This document shows, piece by piece, positions 53,190 through 60,795 of a stretch of DNA of 64,000 nt. A program made the position numbers and the translations under genes. The stretch covers positions 1-64,000 of the forward strand of contig NZ_BMCR01000010.1 of the NCBI RefSeq assembly GCF_014635285.1. Direction: 5' to 3'. The DNA comes from Stappia taiwanensis. Its GTDB lineage: Bacteria; Pseudomonadota; Alphaproteobacteria; Rhizobiales; Stappiaceae. Position 1 is the first letter of the stretch, and every line of letters starts with the position of its first letter. The notes under the pieces were generated by a model. That model made no database searches and had not been told where the DNA came from. It worked only from the letters and a program-made list of their open reading frames with translations.

Positions 53190-54670
53190 GGGAATTCTCC
53201 CTGCACGAACCAGCCGGGATGCTGCGGTGTATGAAAGAGCCAGAGCCGGCGGCCCTGCCGCGTGCTGACCTTCCAGTAGTCGCGCAGACCGGTGCGCCAG
53301 TTGTCGTCCTCAAGCCACCATTCCGGCGCGATCCGTTCCGGTCCGGTGGCATGGGCGGTGGTGAAGGACATGCGCCGCCAGCGGAAACGGTCCGGGGGAT
53401 AACTGCCCGAACCAGTGATCGGCTCGGGAGCGAACAGGTGAATCGGGCGCGGACGCGGACTGGCCCACCCGCCTTTCGGGTCATTGGCAAACGCCGGCGA
53501 GAGGGAGAAGGCCCGTTCCGGGATATGGCTGTCGGCGGGAAGAAAGCGCTGAACGTTCTCGATCCCGATCCTGGTGCCGATGCGGTTGATGAGGTCATCG
53601 AGCCGCGTCGTTCGCTCAGTGGCAATGGCACTGATCTGTTCGGAAGGCAGGGCGGCAACCTCGACCGCCTCAAGTCGGATCAGATCAATGCCGAAACCGG
53701 CATCGACATCCCCGACCTCGCGTTCGAACAAGGGGAGAATGCGCGGGGCGTCGCGCAAAGGACGGGCCAGGCGCAGTTCGACCGTCTGCGCCGCCCGGTC
53801 GACACGATAAAGGGTCAGTGAGAGGATGCGTGCCCCCGCTGCGTTCTCGGCCAGTCTGGAGCAAAGCCGGTCGAGCAGCCGGGCGGTCGCTTCCATGACG
53901 TCGGCAACCAGACCGATCGGCTCGGGGAACGTCATGCGCAGCCCATAGTGGGGAGGCTCGATCAAGGCAGAAATCTGCTCTGGTTGCCGCCCCATGGCCT
54001 GATCGAGGCGGCGCAAGAGAGCAGGACCGAAGCGGCGTGCGAGTGAGGCGCGATTTGCGGCCTCAAGCATTTCGATGGTGCGCAAACCGAGACGCTGGAG
54101 CGCGGTCTCCGTCCCCGTGTCCAATCGCAAGGCGGCGACTGGCAAGCTGCCAAGCACGGCAAGCGGATTGCCCGGCTCGCTGACAGCGCTCCCCTCGCCG
54201 TGATGGGCGAGCGCCCAGGCCGCCGCCCGGGTATCGGCCAGTCCGAGGCGAACGGACAGCCCCGCCCGTCTGAGCCGCTGACGCATGTCGGCGAGCATCG
54301 GCTCCTCGCCGGAGAAGAGATGCGCAGAGCCAGTGATATCGAGCACCAGACCGTCCCGCCCCTCGATCCCGACCCAAGGGCAGTAGCGCAAGGCCCATCG
54401 GCGCAGGGCATGGAGGAAGCGTGCATCGAGCGCTGGATCGGCGGGGGCGCTTTGCAGCTCGGGACAAAAGATGCGGGCATCGGAATAGGGCATGCCGCAG
54501 GAAAGCCCCTGGCGTTCGGCTTTCGCGTTCAGGCAATAGATGCGGTTCGCATTGTTGGTGTTGAGCGTGAGTGCAAAAGGGCCGTCAACCGGGCGCACCC
54601 TCAGAGCCCGGTCGCTTGCCAACCGGGGGAACCACATGGAGACAACGCGTTTCCGGATCCCATCGAACAT
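53186..54670 (-). CDS. imuB: Y-family polymerase-like protein ImuB
   Basis: The start MFDGIRKRVVSMWFPRLASD gives 494 residues. An alternative Met twelve codons in is possible. The Y-family fold is visible (VVSMWFPRLASDRALR, then GRDGLVLDITGSAHLFSGEE), but the catalytic acidic residues of true polymerases are lost, as is normal for ImuB, which serves as a scaffold for DnaE2 and the beta clamp. The C-terminal ARATGPERIAPEWW-like region ends in RQGRRLWLFHTPQHPGWFVQ, typical of the family. It overlaps imuA by about 86 bases in another frame. Confidence 0.93.
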   Translation of the reverse strand: MFDGIRKRVVSMWFPRLASDRALRVRPVDGPFALTLNTNNANRIYCLNAKAERQGLSCGMPYSDARIFCPELQSAPADPALDARFLHALRRWALRYCPWVGIEGRDGLVLDITGSAHLFSGEEPMLADMRQRLRRAGLSVRLGLADTRAAAWALAHHGEGSAVSEPGNPLAVLGSLPVAALRLDTGTETALQRLGLRTIEMLEAANRASLARRFGPALLRRLDQAMGRQPEQISALIEPPHYGLRMTFPEPIGLVADVMEATARLLDRLCSRLAENAAGARILSLTLYRVDRAAQTVELRLARPLRDAPRILPLFEREVGDVDAGFGIDLIRLEAVEVAALPSEQISAIATERTTRLDDLINRIGTRIGIENVQRFLPADSHIPERAFSLSPAFANDPKGGWASPRPRPIHLFAPEPITGSGSYPPDRFRWRRMSFTTAHATGPERIAPEWWLEDDNWRTGLRDYWKVSTRQGRRLWLFHTPQHPGWFVQGEFP

Positions 54671-55172
54671 CCCAGGCTCCAAATGTTCCTGTTTTGTTCT
54701 TGATAATTTCCCAGCGCATAAGAGTCGAGTCCTCTCGTTCCAGATCCAGAACCGGGGCGGCGTGCCAGCGCGTCTCCGCCGCGTTCGACCCCATGCCTTC
54801 GGGAATGATGCAAAGCCCCGTCGTCTGCCCCGTCTTGGCCGCCAGTTGCAACCGCCGCCCTTCGCGCAGGTCCAGTGGTTGGGTGATGTCAATCACCACA
54901 AAGGACAGCGCGCCGCTCCTGAGCGCCTCTTCGGCAACGGCGAGGCCGTCCGCTTGCGTATCCGCCCGGGCAAGAAGAAGGTGCGAGGGGTCGAGAAAAG
55001 ACGCAAGACCAAGGGGGTATACCGTTCCCCCGAGCCTGGCCCTGCGCACCCACAAGGCCTGGTCTCCTGCCGAGGCGGCGGCAATCGCGGCGAAAGTCAG
55101 GGCCGCCGGACCGCAGACTTCATGGACCCGCGCCTTGCGCAAGGGGAAAGCTGGAATGCTGTTTTCGGACAT
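54585..55172 (-). CDS. imuA: ImuA, RecA-like mutasome protein
   Basis: From MSENSIPAFPLRKARVHEVC the protein has 195 residues, near the short alphaproteobacterial ImuA form. It has a RecA/SulA-like core: VHEVCGPAALTFAAIAAASA, LWVRRARLGGTVYPLGLASF, HLLLARADTQADGLAVAEEA and LSFVVIDITQPLDLREGRRL. It is expected to bind RecA and recruit ImuB and DnaE2 to stalled forks. It is first in the imuA-imuB-dnaE2 operon. The ribosome binding site is not clear, so the start could be slightly different. Confidence 0.88.
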   Translation of the reverse strand: MSENSIPAFPLRKARVHEVCGPAALTFAAIAAASAGDQALWVRRARLGGTVYPLGLASFLDPSHLLLARADTQADGLAVAEEALRSGALSFVVIDITQPLDLREGRRLQLAAKTGQTTGLCIIPEGMGSNAAETRWHAAPVLDLEREDSTLMRWEIIKNKTGTFGAWDVRWDPETRCLHVVPPVGKRPGSEGAPG

Positions 55173-55341
55173 GCGCCTAGAATGCCAGCGAAGGATGCGC
55201 TTTTCAAACCCATGCAGAGTGCCAATGCGCGGGTGACGGGTTCCGGGTGAGGACGCAGGGCGGAAAACCGCCTCAATCACGCGCGCCCCAAGGAAAGCCT
55301 CCGGGCGCAAGCCGTATCCCAAGCGAAGGAACCGGGCGGCT

Positions 55342-55701
55342 CTAACCCTTGACCCAGGCCCAGGCGTCGTCGAGTTCGTCTCGTGCAAAGATCTTGATTT
55401 CGCCTTTCATCAGAAAGGCGCTGAGCTTCATGCACCAGTTCACCCATTCGGGCGCCCCAACGACCGCCATCCGCTCGAAGTCCGACGCATGCTTCAAGCC
55501 AAGCGACATGTCCTCCCACGCGGCGCGCAGGTCCCAGCCTTCGAAGCTCTCGTCGGCATAAAACAGCACGCGCAGTTTCCCGTAGTCGCGAAACCGCTCT
55601 TCGAGGGTGGGCAAGAACATCCGGTAGTCCGCCTCGTGCAAGAGACCCGAAACATGCACCCCAAGCAAAGCGCCCTCACTCTCCTTCATGACCTCGATCA
55701 T
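55342..55701 (-). CDS. SpoIIAA-like (STAS-superfamily) protein
   Basis: This 119-residue protein begins MIEVMKESEGALLGVHVSGL and contains HEADYRMFLPTLEERFRDYG, LRVLFYADESFEGWDLRAAW and RMAVVGAPEWVNWCMKLSAF. These are the strand-helix pattern of the SpoIIAA-like family (PF11964), stand-alone cytoplasmic proteins that may bind lipophilic ligands or act in membrane or stress functions. No partner kinase or sigma-factor gene is adjacent. Confidence 0.87.
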   Translation of the reverse strand: MIEVMKESEGALLGVHVSGLLHEADYRMFLPTLEERFRDYGKLRVLFYADESFEGWDLRAAWEDMSLGLKHASDFERMAVVGAPEWVNWCMKLSAFLMKGEIKIFARDELDDAWAWVKG

Positions 55702-55814
55702 CTCGCTTCCTCCGCTTAGGGTCTGAACTCATAAATGAGGCTGACATGGCATGGGAAATGGCAAAGCCTCCCGAGGAAGGGCGTGCGGAGCGGGCTTGGT
55801 GCCCGATCAAGCAT

Positions 55815-55925
55815 CTAGGCCGGAAACGGTTTTCCCGCGCGCCGATACCAGTGCTGAATATCGTCCCAGATTTCCTCGGCTGTCTCGGCGAACCAGAACA
55901 GATTGCGATCTTCCGGATCGGACAC
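55815..55925 (-). pseudogene. C-terminal remnant of a LOG-family protein
   Basis: The minus strand encodes SDPEDRNLFWFAETAEEIWD then DIQHWYRRAGKPFPA before a stop. This is the last helix region of LOG-family (lysine-decarboxylase-like, cytokinin phosphoribohydrolase relative) proteins. The rest of the gene is absent. The homology breaks off at about 55925, exactly where an unrelated plus-strand fragment starts. Confidence 0.6.
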
Positions 55926-56203
55926 CTTTCTCCTTCGATGCCCATGCCATGATCTACAGCGACGAAGCACCCGCATTGGAATCTGCCCTTCATCGGGAGT
56001 TCGCGGAACGACGGGTCAACATGACGAACAATCGGAAGGAGTTCTTCCGGGTTTCATTGGACGAGGTCGAGGATGCCGTTTCCCGTCTGGGCCCCGGAGC
56101 GGGTTTTTTCAAGGACCGTGAGGCCCAAGAGTGGCATAAGACCTTGGCACGACGAAATCAATTACTTGAAGAAACGCAGGGAAATTTTCCGGAAAAGCTT
56201 TGA
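55926..56203 (+). pseudogene. C-terminal remnant of a GIY-YIG (T5orf172/DUF4041-type) nuclease
   Basis: The plus frame reads FSFDAHAMIYSDEAPALESA, LHREFAERRVNMTNNRKEFF and RVSLDEVEDAVSRLG. This closely fits the conserved end of the T5orf172 GIY-YIG domain in DUF4041-type proteins (HREF, RRVN, KEFF). No start codon or upstream domain is present. It is fused tail-to-tail to the LOG fragment, a clean rearrangement junction. Confidence 0.7.
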
Positions 56204-56260
56204 TGAAACATAGAATGAAATGTTTTTGTCATTCAAATTTTTGGCTTAAAGGCGATCTAA

Positions 56261-56740
56261 ATGACTGAAATTATTAATGCAATTTTCACATTGGCTACTG
56301 CTTTGATAGCGCTTTTCGCCTTCTGGTATACATATATTGGGCAGTGGTCGATTATCGAGAAAATGCCGAGTTCATGGACAAAGCACCCGGATAAGACAAT
56401 AGACCATGTAAGGTTTTATATTGTAAATAGAAGGATGCATGCAGTTTATATTGTTAAGCAGGAAATAATTATTGCGGGATCAAAAATAACTGTATTGAAA
56501 AATTGCCTTGTCAAAGATCTGAAATGCGGTGCTTCTGTTTCAGAAGGAAAACTCGATTTTACCTATTCATCCCACCTCACCGCTGGGGAGATGGTTGAGT
56601 TTCAAGCAGACATTCAAACCTCGGAGAAAACTGACGGACCTTTGCTCGGATACCGTCCAATCAGCAGTTTCCGGATCCAGTGTCGTTTGAGAGAGAATAC
56701 GCCGCTCGTACGCCGATATATTATCAGCGATATAGAGTAG
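56261..56740 (+). CDS. AT-rich orphan membrane-anchored protein of unknown function
   Basis: The protein has 159 residues with an N-terminal membrane helix (IINAIFTLATALIALFAFWY) and a soluble, strand-rich remainder (HVRFYIVNRRMHAVYIVKQE, AGEMVEFQADIQTSEKTDGP). Nothing in it was recognised. The gene is much more AT-rich than the chromosome (for example TATATTGTAAATAGAAGG), as expected for recently acquired DNA, and it lies between a broken GIY-YIG nuclease and the 3' end of a tRNA gene. One-helix proteins of this size sometimes belong to phage or defence islands, but nothing else here supports that. Confidence 0.65.
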   Translation: MTEIINAIFTLATALIALFAFWYTYIGQWSIIEKMPSSWTKHPDKTIDHVRFYIVNRRMHAVYIVKQEIIIAGSKITVLKNCLVKDLKCGASVSEGKLDFTYSSHLTAGEMVEFQADIQTSEKTDGPLLGYRPISSFRIQCRLRENTPLVRRYIISDIE

Positions 56741-57014
56741 CCAGATCGGTTGTCTTTCTCCTTCCTCGAATGCATCCAAATTACCAAAGCGACCGAGATG
56801 GCGGTCTCAAACTCGAAATTGACTTCGGCACGTATGCTTAAGGATTCGAAGGGGTGCGTCGTAGGTGCTGCTCGTCCTTTAAGGATTCGTCGCGCCGAGC
56901 GCTCAAGGATTCAAAATGTCGGTACAAGGTCGGTACAAATTATCTCGGCGGCGAATTTAGGTAGACCTCTAAATGAGGTTTTTTATGTAAATATATGAAT
57001 TTATTTGGAAAATT
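56741..57014. other. Non-coding region with short repeats next to the tRNA 3' end
   Basis: These 274 bases hold the word AAGGATTC three times (56840, 56881, 56905) and the tandem pair GTCGGTACAA at 56918 and 56929 (11-bp period). The last 60 bases are AT-rich. No gene is supported. The position between the AT-rich orphan gene and the tRNA 3' end makes it the likely attachment-side of a decayed integrative element. Confidence 0.5.
56918..56938 (+). repeat. Tandem 10-mer GTCGGTACAA
   Basis: There are two exact copies separated by one G, giving an 11-bp helical period. They could be paired protein-binding half-sites (for example arm-type sites of an integrase) or chance. Confidence 0.55.
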
Positions 57015-57091
57015 TGGTAGCGGAGGAGGGACTCGAACCCCCGACACGCGGATTATGATTCCGCTGCTCTAACCAACTGAGCTACTCCGCC
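57015..57091 (-). tRNA. tRNA-Met (CAT)
   Basis: The minus strand folds as a complete cloverleaf of 77 nt. The acceptor stem is GGCGGAG/CTCCGCT (G-U at the first pair), the D arm is AGCTCAGTTGGTTAGAGC, and the anticodon arm is GCGGA-ATCATAA-TCCGC with anticodon CAT. The T arm contains GGTTCGAGTCC and the CCA end is encoded. The first base is paired, which excludes the initiator form, so it is elongator Met or a CAT-anticodon Ile2 form. The first is more likely. Confidence 0.95.
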
Positions 57092-57474
57092 ATCCTTGTC
57101 GCGCGGCAGTGCGGCGCGAAGAATGGCCGCATATAGTCGGGCCGGCGCGACGATGTCAAGACACCTCCTCTCCAGTTTTGCTTCTAGCGGTGGATTTCTC
57201 CCCAGCCCCTTGTGCAAAGGGGCAAACCGACGCCTGCCAGACAGCCGCACCGGCGCTCCGCCCCCTTCCCGTTCCCGCCGCCCGGCCGCCCCTCCCGGGC
57301 TACCGCAAGTGCGGCAAATGCATTGCCACTTGCCCCATTCCGGCCTCTGCCGTACGAACAGGCGGGTTTCCGGTCGGTAGCCGGCTGACAGCGGAACGAA
57401 CGGATTGCGAGGCGCTCGCGGCCAGGGGGCGCCGCAGCCGGGGTGCAAGCACGGACAAAAGGGCCGCGGACAGG
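57092..57474. other. Intergenic region between tRNA-Met and the ABC exporter gene
   Basis: GC-rich, without a recognisable gene. The ABC-exporter frame stays open upstream, but its translation here is Pro/Arg-rich and lacks homology-like features. Promoters for the tRNA (minus) and exporter (plus) should be here. None is obvious. Confidence 0.4.
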
Positions 57475-59169
57475 ATGACCACGAGCGAGACCACGGGCAA
57501 CCGATCGGCAACCGGCAACATGTTCGTGCTGTTCGGCTTTCTGATCCGCGAAGGCAACCTGTTGCGTTCGCCGGTGCTGGCCTTCGCGGTGCTCGCCAGC
57601 TTCACCCGCTCCGGCATGATCTACGCCATCAACACCATCGCCGCCGGCGCCTCGCTCGCCCTTGGCAATGTGGCGCTGCTTGCCGGCTGCATTGCCGCCA
57701 CCCTTACCTTTTCCCATCTGGCACGGGTCGCCAGCTTCCGTCTGGTGGAAACCACCCGCCGGCGCCTGAGGATGCAGCTCTCCCGCAAACTGCTGAACGC
57801 CCGCGCCGGTTTCCTCGCCCGCAACGACCATGGCAAGGTCTACTCTATCGTCACCCAGGAGGTGAACGAGATCTCCCATGCCTCGGTGAATTTCATCGAG
57901 TCCCTCGAGGCGGCACTGCTGATCGCCTTCTGCATCCCCTATCTCTTTTACCTGTCCTGGCCGAGCGGCCTTGCCACTCTCGCCGCCGTAGGCATTGGCG
58001 GCATCGGCTATCTGGTCGCCCAGGCCCCGGCCCAGGCGAGCGCGGAACGGGCCTCACGCACCGAATGGGTCTTCTTCGACCGGGTCAACGATGTGCTGCG
58101 CGGCTACAAGGAGCTGCGGCTGCGGCAGGCGCGCAAGGCAGCGCTGCAATCGGACATCGACGACGTCGCCACCCGCGAACGGTCGCTGAAGCTGGTCGCC
58201 GAACGTTACTACAGCCTGGGCCAGGTGATCGCTCAAGGGGCGATGATGGGCCTTTTGTGCATGATTGTCGTCGGCCTGCCACTGTTCGCCGGCACGGAAA
58301 CCTCGACGGTGCTGCAGATCCTCACCATCGTGCTCCTGACCTATGGCCCGATCGAAACGGTGCTCGGCAATCTGTCGTCCTTCTCCCGCGCCGCCGTCTC
58401 CAAGTATCTGATCGACCAGCTCGAACGCGATCTTGCAAATGATGCGGAAACCCGGGCCAGCGGGCCTGTTGCCGACCGCACCGCCTTCCGCTCCATCGAG
58501 CTGAAGGGCGTGACGACGGTGCTGTCCAGCACCACAGCGGCCGGCGGCGACGAGAGCTTCACGGTCGGGCCGCTCGACCTCACCCTCACCCCCGGCGAAG
58601 TGGTGTTCATCTGCGGCGGCAACGGCGCGGGCAAGTCGACGCTTTTGTCCGTTCTGACCGGCCTGCGCCATCCCGATGGCGGCGCGATCCTGCTTGACGG
58701 CACCCCGGTGGCGGAAGCCGACGCCCCGGCCTATCGCAGCCTCTTCAGCGCCGTGTTCAGCGAGTTCCACCTGTTTAACCGGCTCTATGGCCTGACCGAG
58801 GCGGAATGCGACGCCCTGCCCGCACATCTCGCCGACCTCGACATCGATCACCGGGTTGGCATTGACGATGGCAAGTTCTCCACCCTCGCCCTGTCCACCG
58901 GACAACGGCGCCGGCTCGCGCTTTCCGTCGCCCTTGCCGAAAAGCGTCCGATCATCGTCCTCGACGAGTTCGCCGCCGACCAGGACCCGGTGCGGCGGGC
59001 GCTGTTCTATGATGTGCTGGTGCCGCAGATGGCCCGCGACGGCCATCTGGTGATCGCCGTCACCCATGACGAACACTGTTTCGACAAATGCGACCGGCTG
59101 ATCCGCATGGAGGCCGGACGCATCGTCTCCGACACCCGGCAGAAACGAGCCGAACGCCAGGCAGGCTGA
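57475..59169 (+). CDS. Cyclic-peptide/siderophore-type ABC exporter (SyrD/PvdE/YojI-like)
   Basis: The start MTTSETTGNRSATGNMFVLF gives 564 residues. The N-terminal half is a six-helix exporter domain with the long cytoplasmic helices (RRRLRMQLSRKLLNARAGFL, EWVFFDRVNDVLRGYKELRL). The C-terminal half is an ATPase with Walker A CGGNGAGKST, signature LSTGQRRRL and Walker B IIVLDEFAADQDP. SyrD-type proteins have the LSxGQ signature and DEFAADQDP Walker B seen here. Substrates in this family are cyclic lipopeptides or siderophores, but no peptide synthetase is in the window, so the cargo is unknown. Confidence 0.88.
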   Translation: MTTSETTGNRSATGNMFVLFGFLIREGNLLRSPVLAFAVLASFTRSGMIYAINTIAAGASLALGNVALLAGCIAATLTFSHLARVASFRLVETTRRRLRMQLSRKLLNARAGFLARNDHGKVYSIVTQEVNEISHASVNFIESLEAALLIAFCIPYLFYLSWPSGLATLAAVGIGGIGYLVAQAPAQASAERASRTEWVFFDRVNDVLRGYKELRLRQARKAALQSDIDDVATRERSLKLVAERYYSLGQVIAQGAMMGLLCMIVVGLPLFAGTETSTVLQILTIVLLTYGPIETVLGNLSSFSRAAVSKYLIDQLERDLANDAETRASGPVADRTAFRSIELKGVTTVLSSTTAAGGDESFTVGPLDLTLTPGEVVFICGGNGAGKSTLLSVLTGLRHPDGGAILLDGTPVAEADAPAYRSLFSAVFSEFHLFNRLYGLTEAECDALPAHLADLDIDHRVGIDDGKFSTLALSTGQRRRLALSVALAEKRPIIVLDEFAADQDPVRRALFYDVLVPQMARDGHLVIAVTHDEHCFDKCDRLIRMEAGRIVSDTRQKRAERQAG

Positions 59170-59411
59170 GACACCCCGCGACATCCGCGGCCGCCTGCGT
59201 GCTGCCGGGATGCCAGCAATTTTCCGCGAAGCGCGCCCCATCCTGCCATCGCGGCGCCATCAACACCTGTCAGGAGCCGGCCGTGGCGCGCCCGCGCCCT
59301 GCGATCCGGTGCGAAACCCCACGCCAGGGCAACCGGTGTTTGCCGTTTGCCGGATTGTCGATTAGGAAGCGTTCAAGCTTTTTTGCCCCTGCCACCTGGA
59401 GGCCCAGCTGC

Positions 59412-60698
59412 ATGGCCGATCTGATTGTCGACGGCGGACAGCCGATTGCCGGAACCGTCACGCCGTCCGGAAACAAGAATGCCGTACTCCCGATGCTGTG
59501 CGCGACACTGCTGACGGATGAAGCGGTGACGCTGGAGAACGTCCCCGAGATCAGCGACGTGGACAAGATCCTCGCCTATTTCGAGCGGATGGGATCTTCC
59601 GTGACCCGCGCCGACGACGGCGCGACGCTGACGATCCAGCATGACTTCACCGCCTTTCGCGATGCCCGCGCCGACCTGCCGCTCGGCATTCGCTCTGCCG
59701 TGCTGCTGCTTGCTCCGGTGATGGTGCGGACCGGCGCGCTGCGCTTTGACACCGACGCCAAGGGCTGCGCGCTGGGTTTGCGTGAGATCGACCCGCATCT
59801 GGAGATTTTGGAGCAGTTCGGCAGCCGCATCGTCAACAATCAGCCCTATGACATCCGGCTGGAGACGGAGATCACCGGCCAGGAGATCTGGGCCGACTAC
59901 GCCTCGGTGACCGCGACCGAGACCTTCGCCATGATGGCGGCCACCGCGTCGGGCACCTCGACCCTGATGAACGCCGCCTCCGAGCCGCATGTGCAGGCGC
60001 TGTGCGAAATGCTGCTGGCCATGGGCGCGCGGATCGAGGGTCTGGGCACCTCGCGGCTGGAGATCACCGGCGTCGACCGGCTTTCCGGCACCCGCGCCCG
60101 CGTCCCGGACGATCATCATGAGGTGGCGACGTTTCTGGCCATCGGCGGGGTCACCGGCGGACGGCTCACCGTCAACACCGACGTCACCACACATATGACG
60201 CTGATCCTGCGACAGTTCGCCAAGCTCGGCCTGCAGTTCGAGACCACCGCCCATTCGATCACGGTCACCGGCTGGACCCGGGAAATCGCCCGCCCCTACA
60301 CCCGGGAGATGCTGCCGAAGATCGAGGCCGCGCCCTGGCCCTATTTTCCCGCCGACCTCTTGCCCCAGGCCATTGGCGTGGCCGTCGGCTGCAACAGCGA
60401 GATCATGTTCTGGAACAAGATCTATGAGGGCGCGCTCGGCTGGAGTTCGGAGCTGCTGAAATTCGGCGCCCGGGTGCACCTGTCCGACCCGCACCGGCTG
60501 ATCGTCTTCGGCGGCAACTCGCTGCGCCCGGCGGAGGTGGAGGCCCCCTACATCATCCGTGTGGTGCTCGGCCTGTTCCTCGCCGCGATCCAGGCGGACG
60601 GCCAGTCGACCATCCGCAACGCCGATCCGATCCGCCGCGCCCATCCGCGCTTCGTGGAAAAGCTCACCGAGCTTGGCGCGCAGGTTCGCTGGGCCTGA
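59412..60698 (+). CDS. Divergent MurA-family enolpyruvyl transferase
   Basis: The start MADLIVDGGQPIAGTVTPSG (TGGAGG upstream) gives 428 residues, a typical EPSP-synthase-fold length. It shows the MurA substrate lysine SGNKNA and the catalytic cysteine in DAKGCALGLREIDPHL. The usual R-(A/P)-GGCxIG-(x)RP loop and the PTD-Q motif (here YFPADLLPQAIGVAVGCNSE) are altered, so it is not the standard MurA. UDP-N-acetylglucosamine 1-carboxyvinyl transfer to start peptidoglycan or a related sugar is the default. A second-copy or specialised role is more likely. A hairpin terminator follows. Confidence 0.85.
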   Translation: MADLIVDGGQPIAGTVTPSGNKNAVLPMLCATLLTDEAVTLENVPEISDVDKILAYFERMGSSVTRADDGATLTIQHDFTAFRDARADLPLGIRSAVLLLAPVMVRTGALRFDTDAKGCALGLREIDPHLEILEQFGSRIVNNQPYDIRLETEITGQEIWADYASVTATETFAMMAATASGTSTLMNAASEPHVQALCEMLLAMGARIEGLGTSRLEITGVDRLSGTRARVPDDHHEVATFLAIGGVTGGRLTVNTDVTTHMTLILRQFAKLGLQFETTAHSITVTGWTREIARPYTREMLPKIEAAPWPYFPADLLPQAIGVAVGCNSEIMFWNKIYEGALGWSSELLKFGARVHLSDPHRLIVFGGNSLRPAEVEAPYIIRVVLGLFLAAIQADGQSTIRNADPIRRAHPRFVEKLTELGAQVRWA

Positions 60699-60728
60699 GA
60701 TGCGCCGGGCCTGAGGTCGAAAACCAAA

Positions 60729-60760
60729 ATGGGACGGCGCGCTACCGCCCGCCGTCCCAT
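60729..60760. terminator. Terminator hairpin between convergent murA-like and amidase genes
   Basis: ATGGGACGGC and GCCGTCCCAT form a perfect 10-bp stem with a 12-nt loop. On the minus strand TTTTGGTTTTC follows, giving the amidase operon a rho-independent end. The plus side is weaker. Confidence 0.7.
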
Positions 60761-60795
60761 GTCTTGATACCCGGCAGTCTTCACGCAGGCCGCTA

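Noticed and set aside
54585-55300. A LexA/SOS box in front of imuA
   Set aside because: No GTTC-N7-GTTC or GAAC-N7-GAAC pattern could be found by eye upstream of the start. DNA-damage control is expected from the family but is not visible here.
55676-55993. A 105-codon minus-strand frame between the SpoIIAA-like gene and the GIY-YIG fragment
   Set aside because: It crosses the LOG/GIY-YIG junction in a different frame from the LOG remnant and shows no domain. Composition is that of a shadow frame.
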